This document shows positions 9,044-17,301 of a stretch of DNA of 64,000 nt, piece after piece. The stretch is from Lentisphaerota bacterium (GTDB lineage Bacteria; Verrucomicrobiota; Kiritimatiellia; UBA8416; JAIOPI01): the NCBI GenBank assembly GCA_021413965.1, contig JAIOPI010000018.1, positions 111,514 through 175,513 of the forward strand. The letters run 5' to 3'. The translations under genes were made by a program, and so were the position numbers. Positions within the stretch are counted from its first letter, which is position 1. Each line of letters begins with the position of its first letter. The notes under the pieces were generated by a model. The model ran no database searches. It was not told the origin of the DNA and saw nothing but the letters and a program-made list of their open reading frames with translations.

Positions 9044-10813
9044 CTACCGCAACTCCAGTCCCCATGCCTGACCCAACGCCGCCACTTGTGGATCATAGGG
9101 ATCGATGGCGCGGGCTTGTGAGAGGTCGGCCGCGGCGGCCGTGGTCTCCCCGAGGGTCCAGTGGGCGACGGCGCGGGTCAGGTACGCGCGGAAGTGACGA
9201 GGAAACCGGGCGATGGCGGCGGTGGCGTCCGCGATGGCGCCGGGCGCGTCGCCCTCGGCGAGGCAGGTTTCGGCGCGGTTGCCGAAGAAGAGATGGGCCT
9301 GGGGGTTATGGGGCGCCAGGCGGATGGCCTCATCGAAGGCCGCGTGCGCCGCCTGACGCTGACCGGCGTGGAGCAAGGCCAAGCCTCGGTTATTGTGCCC
9401 GAGGGCATTGGCCGGATCCAGCCGGCAGACCCGTTCGTAGTCGGCCAGGGCGCCGTCCTGGTCGCCCAGTTTTTCGCGGGCGAAGCCGCGATTCAAGTAG
9501 GTGCGGACGTAGGCGGGATTCAGGGCGGCGGCGCGGTCGAAGTCGGCGATGGCATCCGCATAGCGGCCGAGGTCGTTGCGCGCGCATCCGCGCATGTTCA
9601 AGGGGAAGACGGCATCCGGGTGTCGGGCGAGCACGTGCGACCAGAGGCTGTCGCTATTGCGCCAGGCATGGGCGTAGGCGTGGGTGCCCAGGGCGAGGGT
9701 CAGGCTGTAGGCGGCGGCGAGGCCGAGGGCGATGGCGCGCCGCCGCGGCACCAGGCAAAGGCGGGCCACGCCCAGTCCGACGAGCGCGCACAAGCCGATC
9801 GAGCTGACGTAGGCATAGCGGTCTGCCACGATGAAGTCGGCGACGGGGATGACTTGCAGCACCAGCACGATGCCGGCGAAGAAAAACATGCAGGCGAAGG
9901 CGGCAGGCGGGCGCCGGCGGCGCGCCCAGGCCACGAACGCGACGCCGCACAGGAGCAGGGCGCCGCCGCCCATGGACTCGCGCCGCAGCTCGGCAGCGGC
10001 GGGGAAGGGGTGGAAGGCGGTGATGGCGGGCACTTGGAAAAAGTGGGCGGCGTAGAGCCAGAGGCACGCGAGGGCGCGGCTGGCGCGGGTCAGCCCGTTG
10101 CCGGCATCGGCGAGATTGGGAACGTAGCCGCTGGCCTGCTGGGCGCGGATGGAGAGCCAGCCCAGGCCAAGCGCGCCGGCCCAGTAGGGGAGCTTCTCCA
10201 GGACCAGCGTGCGCCACGTGATCGGGCGCTGGAGGGCGACATCGACGGCGAGGAGGGCGAGCGGAAAGGAGACGGCCATGCCCTTGGAGAGGCAGGCCAG
10301 CAGAAAGCAGAGGATGGTGCGGGCGTGGCGCGCGCGGCCGCCGTGGGTGACGGCCGAGATGTACGACAGCAGACCGGCCAGGTAGAAACAGGCATAGAGA
10401 AGATCCTTGCGCGACGTGACCCAGGCGACGGCTTCGACGTGGATGGGATGCAGCCCGAACACGGCGCAGGTCACGGTGGCGGCAACCCGGTCGCGAAGGA
10501 GGCGGGTGGCGAGCAGGTAAACCAGCACGGTGTTGACGAGGTGCAGGAGGATGTTGACCGCGTGGTGCATCCAGGGGTCAAAGCCCGCAAGTCGAAACGT
10601 GAGGCCCAAGCTGACCAGTGTCAGCGGGTGGTAGCCCTCGAAGTAGTGCGTGAAGATGTACGTGATGCGGGCGGCGTCGAACGGGCGAACGGCCGTGAGA
10701 TACCGGTAATCATCCAGGTTGAGGAAGTTGGCTTGGACGGCGGGGGCAAAGGCCGCGAGCGTAGCCAGCAGGATGACCGTGACGCCCCAGAACGGCCAAG
10801 CGGATTTGCGCAT
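9044..10813 (-). CDS. TMTC-like multi-spanning membrane protein with C-terminal TPRs
   Basis: 589 residues. The N-terminal ~390 residues carry about ten hydrophobic segments. Motifs NFLNLDDYRYL, HAVNILLHLVNTVLVY and GLHPIHVEAVAWVTSRKDLL are typical of bacterial TMTC/PMT-like polytopic glycosyltransferase homologues, which have an acidic pair after TM1 and H-P-I-H-V-E-A. The C-terminal ~190 residues form about five TPR units (NPAYVRTYLNRGFAREKLG and similar). Such proteins are thought to transfer a sugar from a lipid carrier, but no substrate is known here. It stands alone between larA and hypB. Confidence 0.75.
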   Translation of the reverse strand: MRKSAWPFWGVTVILLATLAAFAPAVQANFLNLDDYRYLTAVRPFDAARITYIFTHYFEGYHPLTLVSLGLTFRLAGFDPWMHHAVNILLHLVNTVLVYLLATRLLRDRVAATVTCAVFGLHPIHVEAVAWVTSRKDLLYACFYLAGLLSYISAVTHGGRARHARTILCFLLACLSKGMAVSFPLALLAVDVALQRPITWRTLVLEKLPYWAGALGLGWLSIRAQQASGYVPNLADAGNGLTRASRALACLWLYAAHFFQVPAITAFHPFPAAAELRRESMGGGALLLCGVAFVAWARRRRPPAAFACMFFFAGIVLVLQVIPVADFIVADRYAYVSSIGLCALVGLGVARLCLVPRRRAIALGLAAAYSLTLALGTHAYAHAWRNSDSLWSHVLARHPDAVFPLNMRGCARNDLGRYADAIADFDRAAALNPAYVRTYLNRGFAREKLGDQDGALADYERVCRLDPANALGHNNRGLALLHAGQRQAAHAAFDEAIRLAPHNPQAHLFFGNRAETCLAEGDAPGAIADATAAIARFPRHFRAYLTRAVAHWTLGETTAAAADLSQARAIDPYDPQVAALGQAWGLELR

Positions 10814-10907
10814 GGCGAGACTGTAGGGCGAGAGGCACGCTGAAAGCCAACAGGAAAGCAGGGAGCGGTCCCGTCCGCACCGCGTGCCTGCGGCGTACCC
10901 GAGGGCG

Positions 10908-11588
10908 TCAGGTGACCGTCGCGGATTCGGCCACGGCGCGTCGCTGGGTTGCCAGCCACTTGATCCAGGCGTCGATTCCCTCGTTTCGCTTGGCCGCGAC
11001 TTCGAAGACGGGGATGCCGGCGTTTACCTTGCGGATGTTGTCCCGACAGGCCTGCAGGTCAAAGGTCAGGTGGGGCAGCAGGTCGAGCTTGGTGATGACC
11101 ACTGCTTTGGCCTCGCGGAAGAGGAGCGGGTATTTCAGCGGCTTGTCCTCGCCCTCGGTCACGCTCAGGACGGCGATTTTGGCGTGCTCGCCGATGTCGA
11201 ATTCCGCGGGGCAGACCATATTCCCGACGTTCTCGACGATGATGAGGTCGAGTTCATCGAGGGCGAAGTCGATGAGGGCGGCATGCACCAACTTGGCTTC
11301 GAGGTGGCAGGCGCCGCCGCTGAGGAGCTGGCTGACGCGCACGTTGAGGGCGTCCAGCCGCTCGGCATCGCGGGTGGTGGCCACATCGCCCTCCAAAACG
11401 GCGAAGCGCAAGGTCCCGGCCAGATGTGACACCATGTTTTCAACGAGCGTGGTCTTGCCCGAACCCGGTGCGCCAATCAGGTTGATCATGAACAGGCGTT
11501 TTTGCGCGATGACGTCACGGGTCTTGCGTGCCCAGACTTCGTTTTGGCCCATCAAATCCTGGTAGATCCGGATCTCACGTGTGCTCAT
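10908..11588 (-). CDS. hypB: hydrogenase nickel incorporation GTPase HypB
   Basis: 226 residues. HypB supplies GTP-driven nickel delivery to the hydrogenase large subunit together with HypA. The P-loop is GAPGSGKTTLVENM, followed by EGDVATTRDAERL, the G-interface metal region SGGACHLEAKLV, ENVGNMVCPAEFDIGE and the TKLDLL specificity motif. There is no N-terminal His-rich or CxxCGC metal storage stretch, so it is the short form. The start overlaps the hypA stop by 4 nt. It fits the hydrogenase operon at the left of the window, but hypCDEF are not here. Confidence 0.95.
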   Translation of the reverse strand: MSTREIRIYQDLMGQNEVWARKTRDVIAQKRLFMINLIGAPGSGKTTLVENMVSHLAGTLRFAVLEGDVATTRDAERLDALNVRVSQLLSGGACHLEAKLVHAALIDFALDELDLIIVENVGNMVCPAEFDIGEHAKIAVLSVTEGEDKPLKYPLLFREAKAVVITKLDLLPHLTFDLQACRDNIRKVNAGIPVFEVAAKRNEGIDAWIKWLATQRRAVAESATVT

Positions 11589-11938
11589 GGTGTGTCCACT
11601 TCCAATGATTCCAGCCGCAGTTCCTTGCCTTGAATGACGTCCACCTCAAAACTGTCGCACGCACCGCATTGAAAAATGGGCAATTCGATCTGGCCAGTCC
11701 ATGCACAGCGCCGGCATTGCGCCTTGACCGGCAGGATCGCGAGTTCCAACGCCGAGCCGGCCAGGGGCGAATCGCTGGTCAAGACAACGTAGGCCTGGGT
11801 GAGGTATTCCGGAACAATCTGGTGCAAGCCACCGGCGACGACGCGCAGCCGCAGGAGGCGGCGAGGAGGGGGTGACACCCGCGCATATTCCACTTCTGCC
11901 GCCGCCACGATGTTCTGGCAGATGGCGAACTCGTGCAT
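11585..11938 (-). CDS. hypA: hydrogenase/urease nickel metallochaperone HypA
   Basis: 117 residues. It begins MHEFAI, with His2 as the nickel ligand of the family. The structural zinc site is CRRC followed by CGAC. HypA passes nickel to the large subunit in complex with HypB, which follows with a 4-nt overlap. Together with the protease gene, the window therefore encodes three nickel-maturation steps. The gene lies just downstream of a strong hairpin that separates it from rex, so it probably has its own promoter. Confidence 0.95.
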   Translation of the reverse strand: MHEFAICQNIVAAAEVEYARVSPPPRRLLRLRVVAGGLHQIVPEYLTQAYVVLTSDSPLAGSALELAILPVKAQCRRCAWTGQIELPIFQCGACDSFEVDVIQGKELRLESLEVDTP

Positions 11939-12001
11939 GGCGGCCCTTCCGGCCTAGGCCGTGCACCCGTGGCTCTGGCTGGACGCAGGGGCTGCGGAGG
12001 G

Positions 12002-12090
12002 AAAAAGGGGACAACCGAGGGAACCCGTCTCGAGGGTTTCCGGGTGTGGGAGGTAGGCGGACGGGCTCACCTCGGGTTGTCCTTTTTTAA
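12002..12090. terminator. nested bidirectional terminator between rex and hypA
   Basis: Outer arms AAAAAGGGGACAACCGAGG (12002-12020) and CTCGGGTTGTCCTTTTTT (12071-12088) pair almost perfectly. On either strand they end in a T run after the stem. An inner hairpin, GGAACCC with GGGTTTCC, sits just inside the left arm. The structure ends rex transcription on the minus strand before hypA, and can also act on the plus strand. Confidence 0.7.
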
Positions 12091-12117
12091 TCGTGTAAAG
12101 GGTCATGTGCATGCGCC

Positions 12118-12819
12118 TCAGGCGGCCCCTGCGGATGCTGCCGGCGTCGCGGCTGGCATGGTCAGGGGTTGCTGACTCCGGCGTTTACGAATGGCGTAGG
12201 CGATTTCCTGCATGCGCGCCAGAATGCGCGCTTCGACGACGACGACCGTCTTCGGCACATGCAGATGCGTGTGGGCCAGGTTCAGGATGCCGCGAATGCC
12301 TGCAGCCACCAGTTGGTCGGACACCATCTGGGCCGCCTGAGCCGGCACCGCGATGACGCCGATGTCAACTTTCTGGTCGCGCACCATGCGTTTCAGGAGC
12401 GTCATGGGCCGCACGGTCAGCGGCCCCACCTTGCGCCCGATCACCTTGGGGTCGGAATCGAAAATGGCGACGGTCTTGAACCCATGTTCGCCGAAGTCGG
12501 CATGCAGGGCGAGCGCGCGTCCGAGGAGGCCGGCGCCGATGATCACGTTGCGATGCTCGGTGTGGGCGCCCAGCGTGTCGCCCAGAACTTGTTCCAGGCG
12601 ATTCACTTCATAACCGCGTTTGGAGACGCCGGTCAAATCGAGGTGGGACATATCCTGGCGGACGGTGGATGTCGTCAGGCCCAGCGTCTCGGCAATTTCC
12701 CGTGACGAAACCCACTGCTGCTGAACCTTCTTGAGCTCGCGCACATGGGTTAGATAGCGCGGGAACCGGCGCAGCACAGGGCCGGGCAATCGATGGTTAT
12801 CTTGCTGGTTCGTACTCAT
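12118..12819 (-). CDS. rex: redox-sensing transcriptional repressor Rex
   Basis: 233 residues. Rex represses fermentative and hydrogenase genes and leaves DNA when the NADH/NAD+ ratio rises. The N-terminal winged helix reads RRFPRYLTHVREL, then WVSSREIAETLGL and STVRQDMSHL. The Rossmann domain starts NVIIGAGLLGRALA, with IFDSDPKVIG for the ribose. NLAHTHLHVP is the family's dimer-swap region. The Ala/Pro-rich 15-residue tail is not conserved in the family. The upstream region shows a promoter overlapping a Rex-like half-site, which suggests autoregulation. Confidence 0.95.
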   Translation of the reverse strand: MSTNQQDNHRLPGPVLRRFPRYLTHVRELKKVQQQWVSSREIAETLGLTTSTVRQDMSHLDLTGVSKRGYEVNRLEQVLGDTLGAHTEHRNVIIGAGLLGRALALHADFGEHGFKTVAIFDSDPKVIGRKVGPLTVRPMTLLKRMVRDQKVDIGVIAVPAQAAQMVSDQLVAAGIRGILNLAHTHLHVPKTVVVVEARILARMQEIAYAIRKRRSQQPLTMPAATPAASAGAA

Positions 12820-12850
12820 GGCCTACACACCCACTTCAATCGTCGGGAAG

Positions 12851-12879
12851 ACGTTAACAAACGGGTTTTCAATCGTCAA
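12851..12879 (-). promoter_or_regulatory. candidate rex promoter with Rex-like half-site
   Basis: On the minus strand TTGACG (12879-12874) and TAACGT (12856-12851) are spaced by 17 nt, a fair -35/-10 pair. TTGTTAAC, identical to half of the Rex consensus palindrome as I know it, overlaps the -10. A full palindrome is not present. A second TTAACGTTAA palindrome lies at 12884-12893. The rest of the 260-bp gap up to the next gene shows nothing else I can name. Confidence 0.35.
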
Positions 12880-13080
12880 TCCCTTAACGTTAATTATTTA
12901 TCATTGGCGAAATCGGGGCAAAACGTTCGGAAAAGCGAGGGTATTTGAGGTTGCGGGCGCGGGTAATCGCCCGGTGGCCGACGCCCTGGCGCCGCCGGTT
13001 ATGCATTCGGTTTGCCGAAGCGCGCGCCGTGTGTCAGAATGCGCCCGTAAGCGATGATGGTTAAAATCCGGGAGGGACAT

Positions 13081-13596
13081 ATGACGCGTTGGCTAACAGG
13101 TTTGTGCGTGCTGGGAGCGGTGTGGGCGACGTCCATGCCGGCCATGGCTGCCAGTTCGGAGCACTGGATCGGGGGTGGTGCGCATTACTGGACCACGGTC
13201 GATGATGTGGATGTGGGGAACATTGACGAAGAAGGCATTGGCTGGTTTGCGTCGTACCAATGGCGCCCGGGTTCGCTGCTGTCCTTCGAGGCCGATGTCG
13301 AGGTGCTGCCGGACCATTTCGCCGGTGCCGAAGACACCGTGTATGCGCCGCAGGCGTATCTGCTCCTCGGTTCGACGCTCTATGCCGGCGTCGGCATCGG
13401 GTACTACTATGCCAACGACGAGTTCTCCAAGGACCCGTTCTACGTGCTCAAGGCGGGCCTGAATCTGGAGATCCTGCCGCGGATTGCCCTGGATTTGAGC
13501 GGGGACTACCGCTTCACCGAATGGGACGACAACGTCACGAAGGACATTGATTCGGACACGGTCACCCTGTCCGCGGCCGTGCGGCTCGGCCTGTAG
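13081..13596 (+). CDS. outer-membrane beta-barrel-like secreted protein
   Basis: 171 residues. ATG 13081 is preceded by GGGAGGG, so the track start at 13054 is rejected. A clear signal peptide ends near MPAMAA. The mature part has alternating aromatic and polar strands (HYWTTVDD, YYYANDEF, LDLSGDYRF) and ends in Leu-Gly-Leu after a final strand. This fits a small eight-stranded outer-membrane barrel of the OmpW/OmpA-barrel kind. No ligand or function can be read from it. It stands alone downstream of divergent rex. Confidence 0.7.
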   Translation: MTRWLTGLCVLGAVWATSMPAMAASSEHWIGGGAHYWTTVDDVDVGNIDEEGIGWFASYQWRPGSLLSFEADVEVLPDHFAGAEDTVYAPQAYLLLGSTLYAGVGIGYYYANDEFSKDPFYVLKAGLNLEILPRIALDLSGDYRFTEWDDNVTKDIDSDTVTLSAAVRLGL

Positions 13597-13685
13597 GCGG
13601 TACGTTGGAGGCGTGCGGCGCGGGATGGGCGATGGCTCACCCGCGCCGTTTTCATGTGTGTGCCCGGGCGTGTGTCTGCCGCGCG

Positions 13686-13955
13686 TCAGCCGGCTTCGCC
13701 GCGGCCCTGCGCTTCCTGGTGAAGCCGGCGAATGAGGACCAGGTTCTCGTGCGTCAGGGCGCGCCGCGTATACCACCGCTCCGCCGTGTCCATGAGGGTC
13801 TGCCAATCCCCGGCGGTGGGGCGCGATGTGCGGTCCCAGCCCTCATCCCCGGCGCACTTGAATTGCCAGGCCATGGCACGCCCCGTAATGCTGACACGCA
13901 CTTCGCGCTTGGTGCGGTCTTCAAGGCGGGTTGTCCAGCAGATCGGTCGGCGCAT
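13686..13955 (-). CDS. small conserved-looking hypothetical protein
   Basis: 89 residues from ATG 13955, which has GAGGAG 5 nt upstream; the longer track start lacks this. The sequence is basic and rich in Trp (WTTRLEDRTKREVRVS, WYTRRALTHENLVLI), with one Cys pair in widely spaced positions. No signal peptide or membrane segment. I do not recognise a family. The good ribosome site and coherent composition support a real gene, ending 89 nt from the convergent barrel gene. Confidence 0.55.
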   Translation of the reverse strand: MRRPICWTTRLEDRTKREVRVSITGRAMAWQFKCAGDEGWDRTSRPTAGDWQTLMDTAERWYTRRALTHENLVLIRRLHQEAQGRGEAG

Positions 13956-14133
13956 GGGTGCTCCTCGGCGTCGGGTCAACGTTCAAGCTTGCGTTTCAAT
14001 TGACGGCCCCCATGCTAGCATACGCGTCAATGATGTTGAGCGCCCGGTCTTGTCGCCACCGCGCAGGCCTTCACGCCAGATGGGGGACGGGAACGGGGCT
14101 CATGTGGGAATCACACAGGAAAGGCTGGGGATC

Positions 14134-14673
14134 ATGCTCACACTGCCGCCGTGGCCGAGTTGGGACGGTTTACATCCGCTGGTGGTCCATTTTCCGATTG
14201 CGCTGCTCATGTTTGCGCCGGTGCTGGTGCTGGCGGGGCTGGTGTGTGGGAAGGCGCGCGGCGGTCTACACCTAGCGGCCCTGCTGCTGATGGGGTTCGG
14301 CACGCTTGCCGCTTACCTGGCGGTTGAAACCGGCGAAGCGGCGGCGCACCTCGCGCCGCAGACGGAAGCCATCCGGGCCGCGATAGAGGAGCATGCGGAA
14401 CTGGCCGAGACCGCGCGTCTGATCTTCACCCTTTTGACGGTCGTGTGGCTGGCATTCGTGACGCTGAGCGGCGTCCTCAGGCGCCGACTTGGGGAGCGGG
14501 CGGTCGCGGCGCTGCCGCTGCTCTTCCTGGTCGGCTACGCCTTCGGCATGCTGGTGCTGGCCAATGCGGGGCACCTTGGCGGGCGTCTCGTGCATGAACT
14601 GGGCGTACGCTCACCGTTATCCGTGGGGGCGGGAGCGGTGTCACATCCGGTTGCCGACGGCGACGGCGACTAA
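14134..14673 (+). CDS. DUF2231-type membrane protein
   Basis: 179 residues from ATG 14134, with AGGAAAGG upstream. GLHPLVVHFPIALLMFAPVL is the hallmark opening of DUF2231/YtoQ-like proteins, whose His residues may bind heme or metal. Four membrane segments are visible: residues ~14-36, 44-60, 88-110 and 122-142. HLGGRLVHELG follows the last. Function unknown; the family often accompanies cytochromes. The gene ends 4 nt inside the convergent MFS gene. The upstream part of the ORF in the track runs through a non-coding gap. Confidence 0.75.
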   Translation: MLTLPPWPSWDGLHPLVVHFPIALLMFAPVLVLAGLVCGKARGGLHLAALLLMGFGTLAAYLAVETGEAAAHLAPQTEAIRAAIEEHAELAETARLIFTLLTVVWLAFVTLSGVLRRRLGERAVAALPLLFLVGYAFGMLVLANAGHLGGRLVHELGVRSPLSVGAGAVSHPVADGDGD

Positions 14674-15905
14674 TCGGGGGTCGCGCGCAGGTGTCGGAGT
14701 CGGCGCAGCGGCGGGCACAACAGGGCGACGGCGGCGACCACGGCCAGCGTGCCGAGCCCGCCCGCCACGACCGAGACGACGGGGCCGAACATGGCCGCTA
14801 CGGTGCCGGACTCAAAGGCGCCAAGTTCGTTCGAGCAGCTGATGAACACGCTGTTCACGGCGTTCACGCGGCCGCGCATGGCGTCAGGCGTCTGCAGCTG
14901 CAGGAGGCTGTGGCGCACGACCACGCTGATGTTGTCGAGGGCGCCGGTGAGCGCAAGCGCCACCAGGGACAGCCAGAACGACTGCGACAGGCCGAAGACC
15001 ACGGTCGCCACGCCGAAGCCGACGACGGACCATAGCATGGCCGGGCCGGCGCGCGAGGTGGGCGGGTGATGGGCAATCATCAGCGTCATGATCACGGCGC
15101 CCGCGGCTGGGGCGGCGCGGAGCAATCCGAAGCCAACGGGCCCGACGTGGAGGATGTCCTTGGCGTAGATCGGCAGCAGGGCCGTGGCGCCGCCCAGCAG
15201 GACGGCGAACATGTCGAGCGACACGGCCGCCAGCAGCACCTTGGTGCGCCAGAGGAATCCGAACCCGGCGAGGAGGCTGCGCCAGGAGGCCGGTTCCGGG
15301 TGGGGCACCACGGGGCGCGGCGGGATCTGGTAGACGTTGAGCCAGAAGATCAGGGTGAGCGCGGCATCCATCAGGTAGGCCGGCACGGCGCGGTGTTGCC
15401 AGCCGATCAGCAGGCCCGCGAGGGCCGGGCCCAGGACCGACGCCACCTGGAATCCACCGCTGCGCCACGTCACGGCATTGCTGTAGGCCTCGGCTGGAAC
15501 CAGCCCGGGCCAGAACGCGGACGAGGCGGGCCCGCCGAACGCGCGGGCGATGGCGGCCAGGGCGAGGCAGGTATAAACGGATGCCACGGATCCACCCGCC
15601 CAGCTCAGCAGAGCCAGGCCCACCGAACCGGTGGCCACGACGGCCTGCGCCGTGAGCATGATGCGCCGCCGGTCGAGGCGGTCCGCCAGATGGCCGGCGG
15701 GCACGGCCAGCAGGATGATGGGAAGCACCTGCACGAGGCCGACGCCGCCAAGCGCCATGGCCGACCCGGTGCGCTCGTACAGATCCCAGCCTACCGCCAC
15801 GCTCTGCATGGCGCCGCCGATATTGGCCAGCGTGCCGCCAACGGCATAGCGCAGGTAGTGGCGATGCCGCAGTGCGGCGTAGGGGTCATGGGAAGCGGCG
15901 CACAT
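14670..15905 (-). CDS. MFS transporter, EntS/MFS_3-like exporter
   Basis: 411 residues with about twelve hydrophobic segments. The N-terminal half begins YAVGGTLANIGGAMQSVAVG and has the A-loop motif GHLADRLDRRRIM between TM2 and TM3, which defines the major facilitator superfamily. The pattern fits the MFS_3 group (EntS and related drug or siderophore exporters), whose members have FGGPASSAFWPGLVP-like loops. Substrate unknown. The gene has no close operon partners; DUF2541-like and rsmE lie upstream on the same strand. Confidence 0.85.
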   Translation of the reverse strand: MCAASHDPYAALRHRHYLRYAVGGTLANIGGAMQSVAVGWDLYERTGSAMALGGVGLVQVLPIILLAVPAGHLADRLDRRRIMLTAQAVVATGSVGLALLSWAGGSVASVYTCLALAAIARAFGGPASSAFWPGLVPAEAYSNAVTWRSGGFQVASVLGPALAGLLIGWQHRAVPAYLMDAALTLIFWLNVYQIPPRPVVPHPEPASWRSLLAGFGFLWRTKVLLAAVSLDMFAVLLGGATALLPIYAKDILHVGPVGFGLLRAAPAAGAVIMTLMIAHHPPTSRAGPAMLWSVVGFGVATVVFGLSQSFWLSLVALALTGALDNISVVVRHSLLQLQTPDAMRGRVNAVNSVFISCSNELGAFESGTVAAMFGPVVSVVAGGLGTLAVVAAVALLCPPLRRLRHLRATPD

Positions 15906-16025
15906 ACAGAAGCGAAGCGAGCGCGGGCGGGAAACATATGTCCGGTAGCAAGGGTTTCAGCGGGGCCGCCGATGCCCCGCTCACGCCCGGCCCTTAGCCC
16001 GTCTCCCCGCCGGCGTTGACGGCCG

Positions 16026-16370
16026 TTACTTCACGTAAACGCTGTACGTTCCCTTGCCGCTGTCGCTGATGCGCAGCCCGGTGATGTTCTGCTTGCTGCC
16101 AAGTTCGATTTCGCGGTCTTCCTTTTCCGCCAGGCGGGCGCCGACGGTGTGTGGCGTCTTCTGGGCGCCGACGCGCACGACAACCGTATTGATGACGACC
16201 GTTCCGCTCTCCGATACGATGCGCACCTTTGAGACTTCCCGGTTGACCGCCACTTCCTTCGCGTCGCCGCCCGTCGTCAGGTCCGCGACCTTGTGCCAGT
16301 CGCTCTTTGCCTGCGCCATCCCGGCGACCAGAAACAGTGCGGCCACGATGCCCCAGATTTGCTTGTGCAT
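16026..16370 (-). CDS. small secreted protein, DUF2541-like
   Basis: 114 residues from ATG 16370, which has AGGAG upstream; the track's 213-residue version is extended into rsmE antisense sequence. Signal peptide MHKQIWGIVAALFLVAGMAQA. The mature part (DWHKVADLTTGG, VSKVRIVSESGTVVINTVVVR, LGSKQNITGLRI) looks like a single beta-sandwich domain as in DUF2541/YaaI-type periplasmic proteins. Role unknown. The 150-bp gap to the rsmE stop holds nothing I can name. Confidence 0.6.
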   Translation of the reverse strand: MHKQIWGIVAALFLVAGMAQAKSDWHKVADLTTGGDAKEVAVNREVSKVRIVSESGTVVINTVVVRVGAQKTPHTVGARLAEKEDREIELGSKQNITGLRISDSGKGTYSVYVK

Positions 16371-16521
16371 GTCCTTGCTCCTTTGCGTTGTCGATGTGAA
16401 CGGGAAGCATGACAGGCGATTCGGCGGCGCGCAAGGGGGAGCCGTGCGCCTTCTCACTGACGCGGTGAGAAGGCAGGATTGGCGAGGGGGCTCGGACGTC
16501 GGCCGTACGTGTCGGTCGTGG

Positions 16522-17280
16522 TCACCGGCCTGGTGAATGGATGGGCGGGCCGGCCGCGAGTTCCCGCACGACGGCGATGAGGGCGATGCAGGCGACATCC
16601 GAGCGCAGGGGGTCGGTGCCGGTGCTGATCGCCACGAAGTGCTGGCGTTCAAGGAGTTCCAGTTCAAAGGGAATCCAGCCGCCTTCGGGACCGATCGCGA
16701 GCAGCACGCCCTCGGCCGGAGCCCGTGTCACATCGCGGATGCGGCGTGCGGCATGGGGATGTGCGAGCAGGCGCAAGGTCGATGGAAAGCGGTGCTCCAG
16801 CTCATCCTCTACGAAGGGTTTGAGCTGCCGGCAGACCGTGACGTCCGGAACGCGGGTGAGGCCGGCCTGTTCGAGCCCTTCAATCAGGCGCGGCCGGTAG
16901 TGCGCCTCCTGCAGCCAGTGCGTATCGAAGTAGTTGCGCTCCACCTTGGCGGCGTTCGTCAGTACGATCTGTGTCACCCCGAGGGAGGCGAGCGGCGCCC
17001 ACAGGCGCTTGAGCACCTTGGGGCGCGGGAGGGCCAGCATCACGCCAAGGTCCGGCGAGGGGGCAGGGGCGACGGCCGAAAACGTACACCGCAGCTGCAC
17101 GCGATCCGCGGTGCAGTCGATCACCTCGGCCGAGCCGGTCGGGCCATCGAGAATGCCCACGCGCAGGAGTTGACCCGGTGCGGGCTTCAAGACGCGGCAG
17201 ATGTGCTGGGCCCGCCGGTCGGACAAGGTCACGCCCCCGTCCGAGTCGACTTCAGCCGCTGTGAACAGGATGCGATTCAC
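16522..17280 (-). CDS. rsmE: 16S rRNA m3U1498 methyltransferase RsmE
   Basis: 252 residues. RsmE methylates N3 of U1498 in 16S rRNA using SAM. An N-terminal PUA-like domain (RAQHICRVLKPAPGQLLRV) precedes a SPOUT knot domain with LGVTQIVLTNAAKVERNY, LAIGPEGGW and DPLRSDVACI, all family signatures that form the SAM pocket. Length is normal. It is 21 nt downstream of maf on the same strand and probably co-transcribed. Confidence 0.93.
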   Translation of the reverse strand: MNRILFTAAEVDSDGGVTLSDRRAQHICRVLKPAPGQLLRVGILDGPTGSAEVIDCTADRVQLRCTFSAVAPAPSPDLGVMLALPRPKVLKRLWAPLASLGVTQIVLTNAAKVERNYFDTHWLQEAHYRPRLIEGLEQAGLTRVPDVTVCRQLKPFVEDELEHRFPSTLRLLAHPHAARRIRDVTRAPAEGVLLAIGPEGGWIPFELELLERQHFVAISTGTDPLRSDVACIALIAVVRELAAGPPIHSPGR

Positions 17281-17301
17281 CTGCGTGACTCCGCTGTCGG
17301 C

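Noticed and set aside
9161-10843. 560-residue plus ORF opposite the TPR membrane protein
   Set aside because: Gly/Glu/Asp-rich shadow frame without structure; the minus frame has membrane segments and TPRs.
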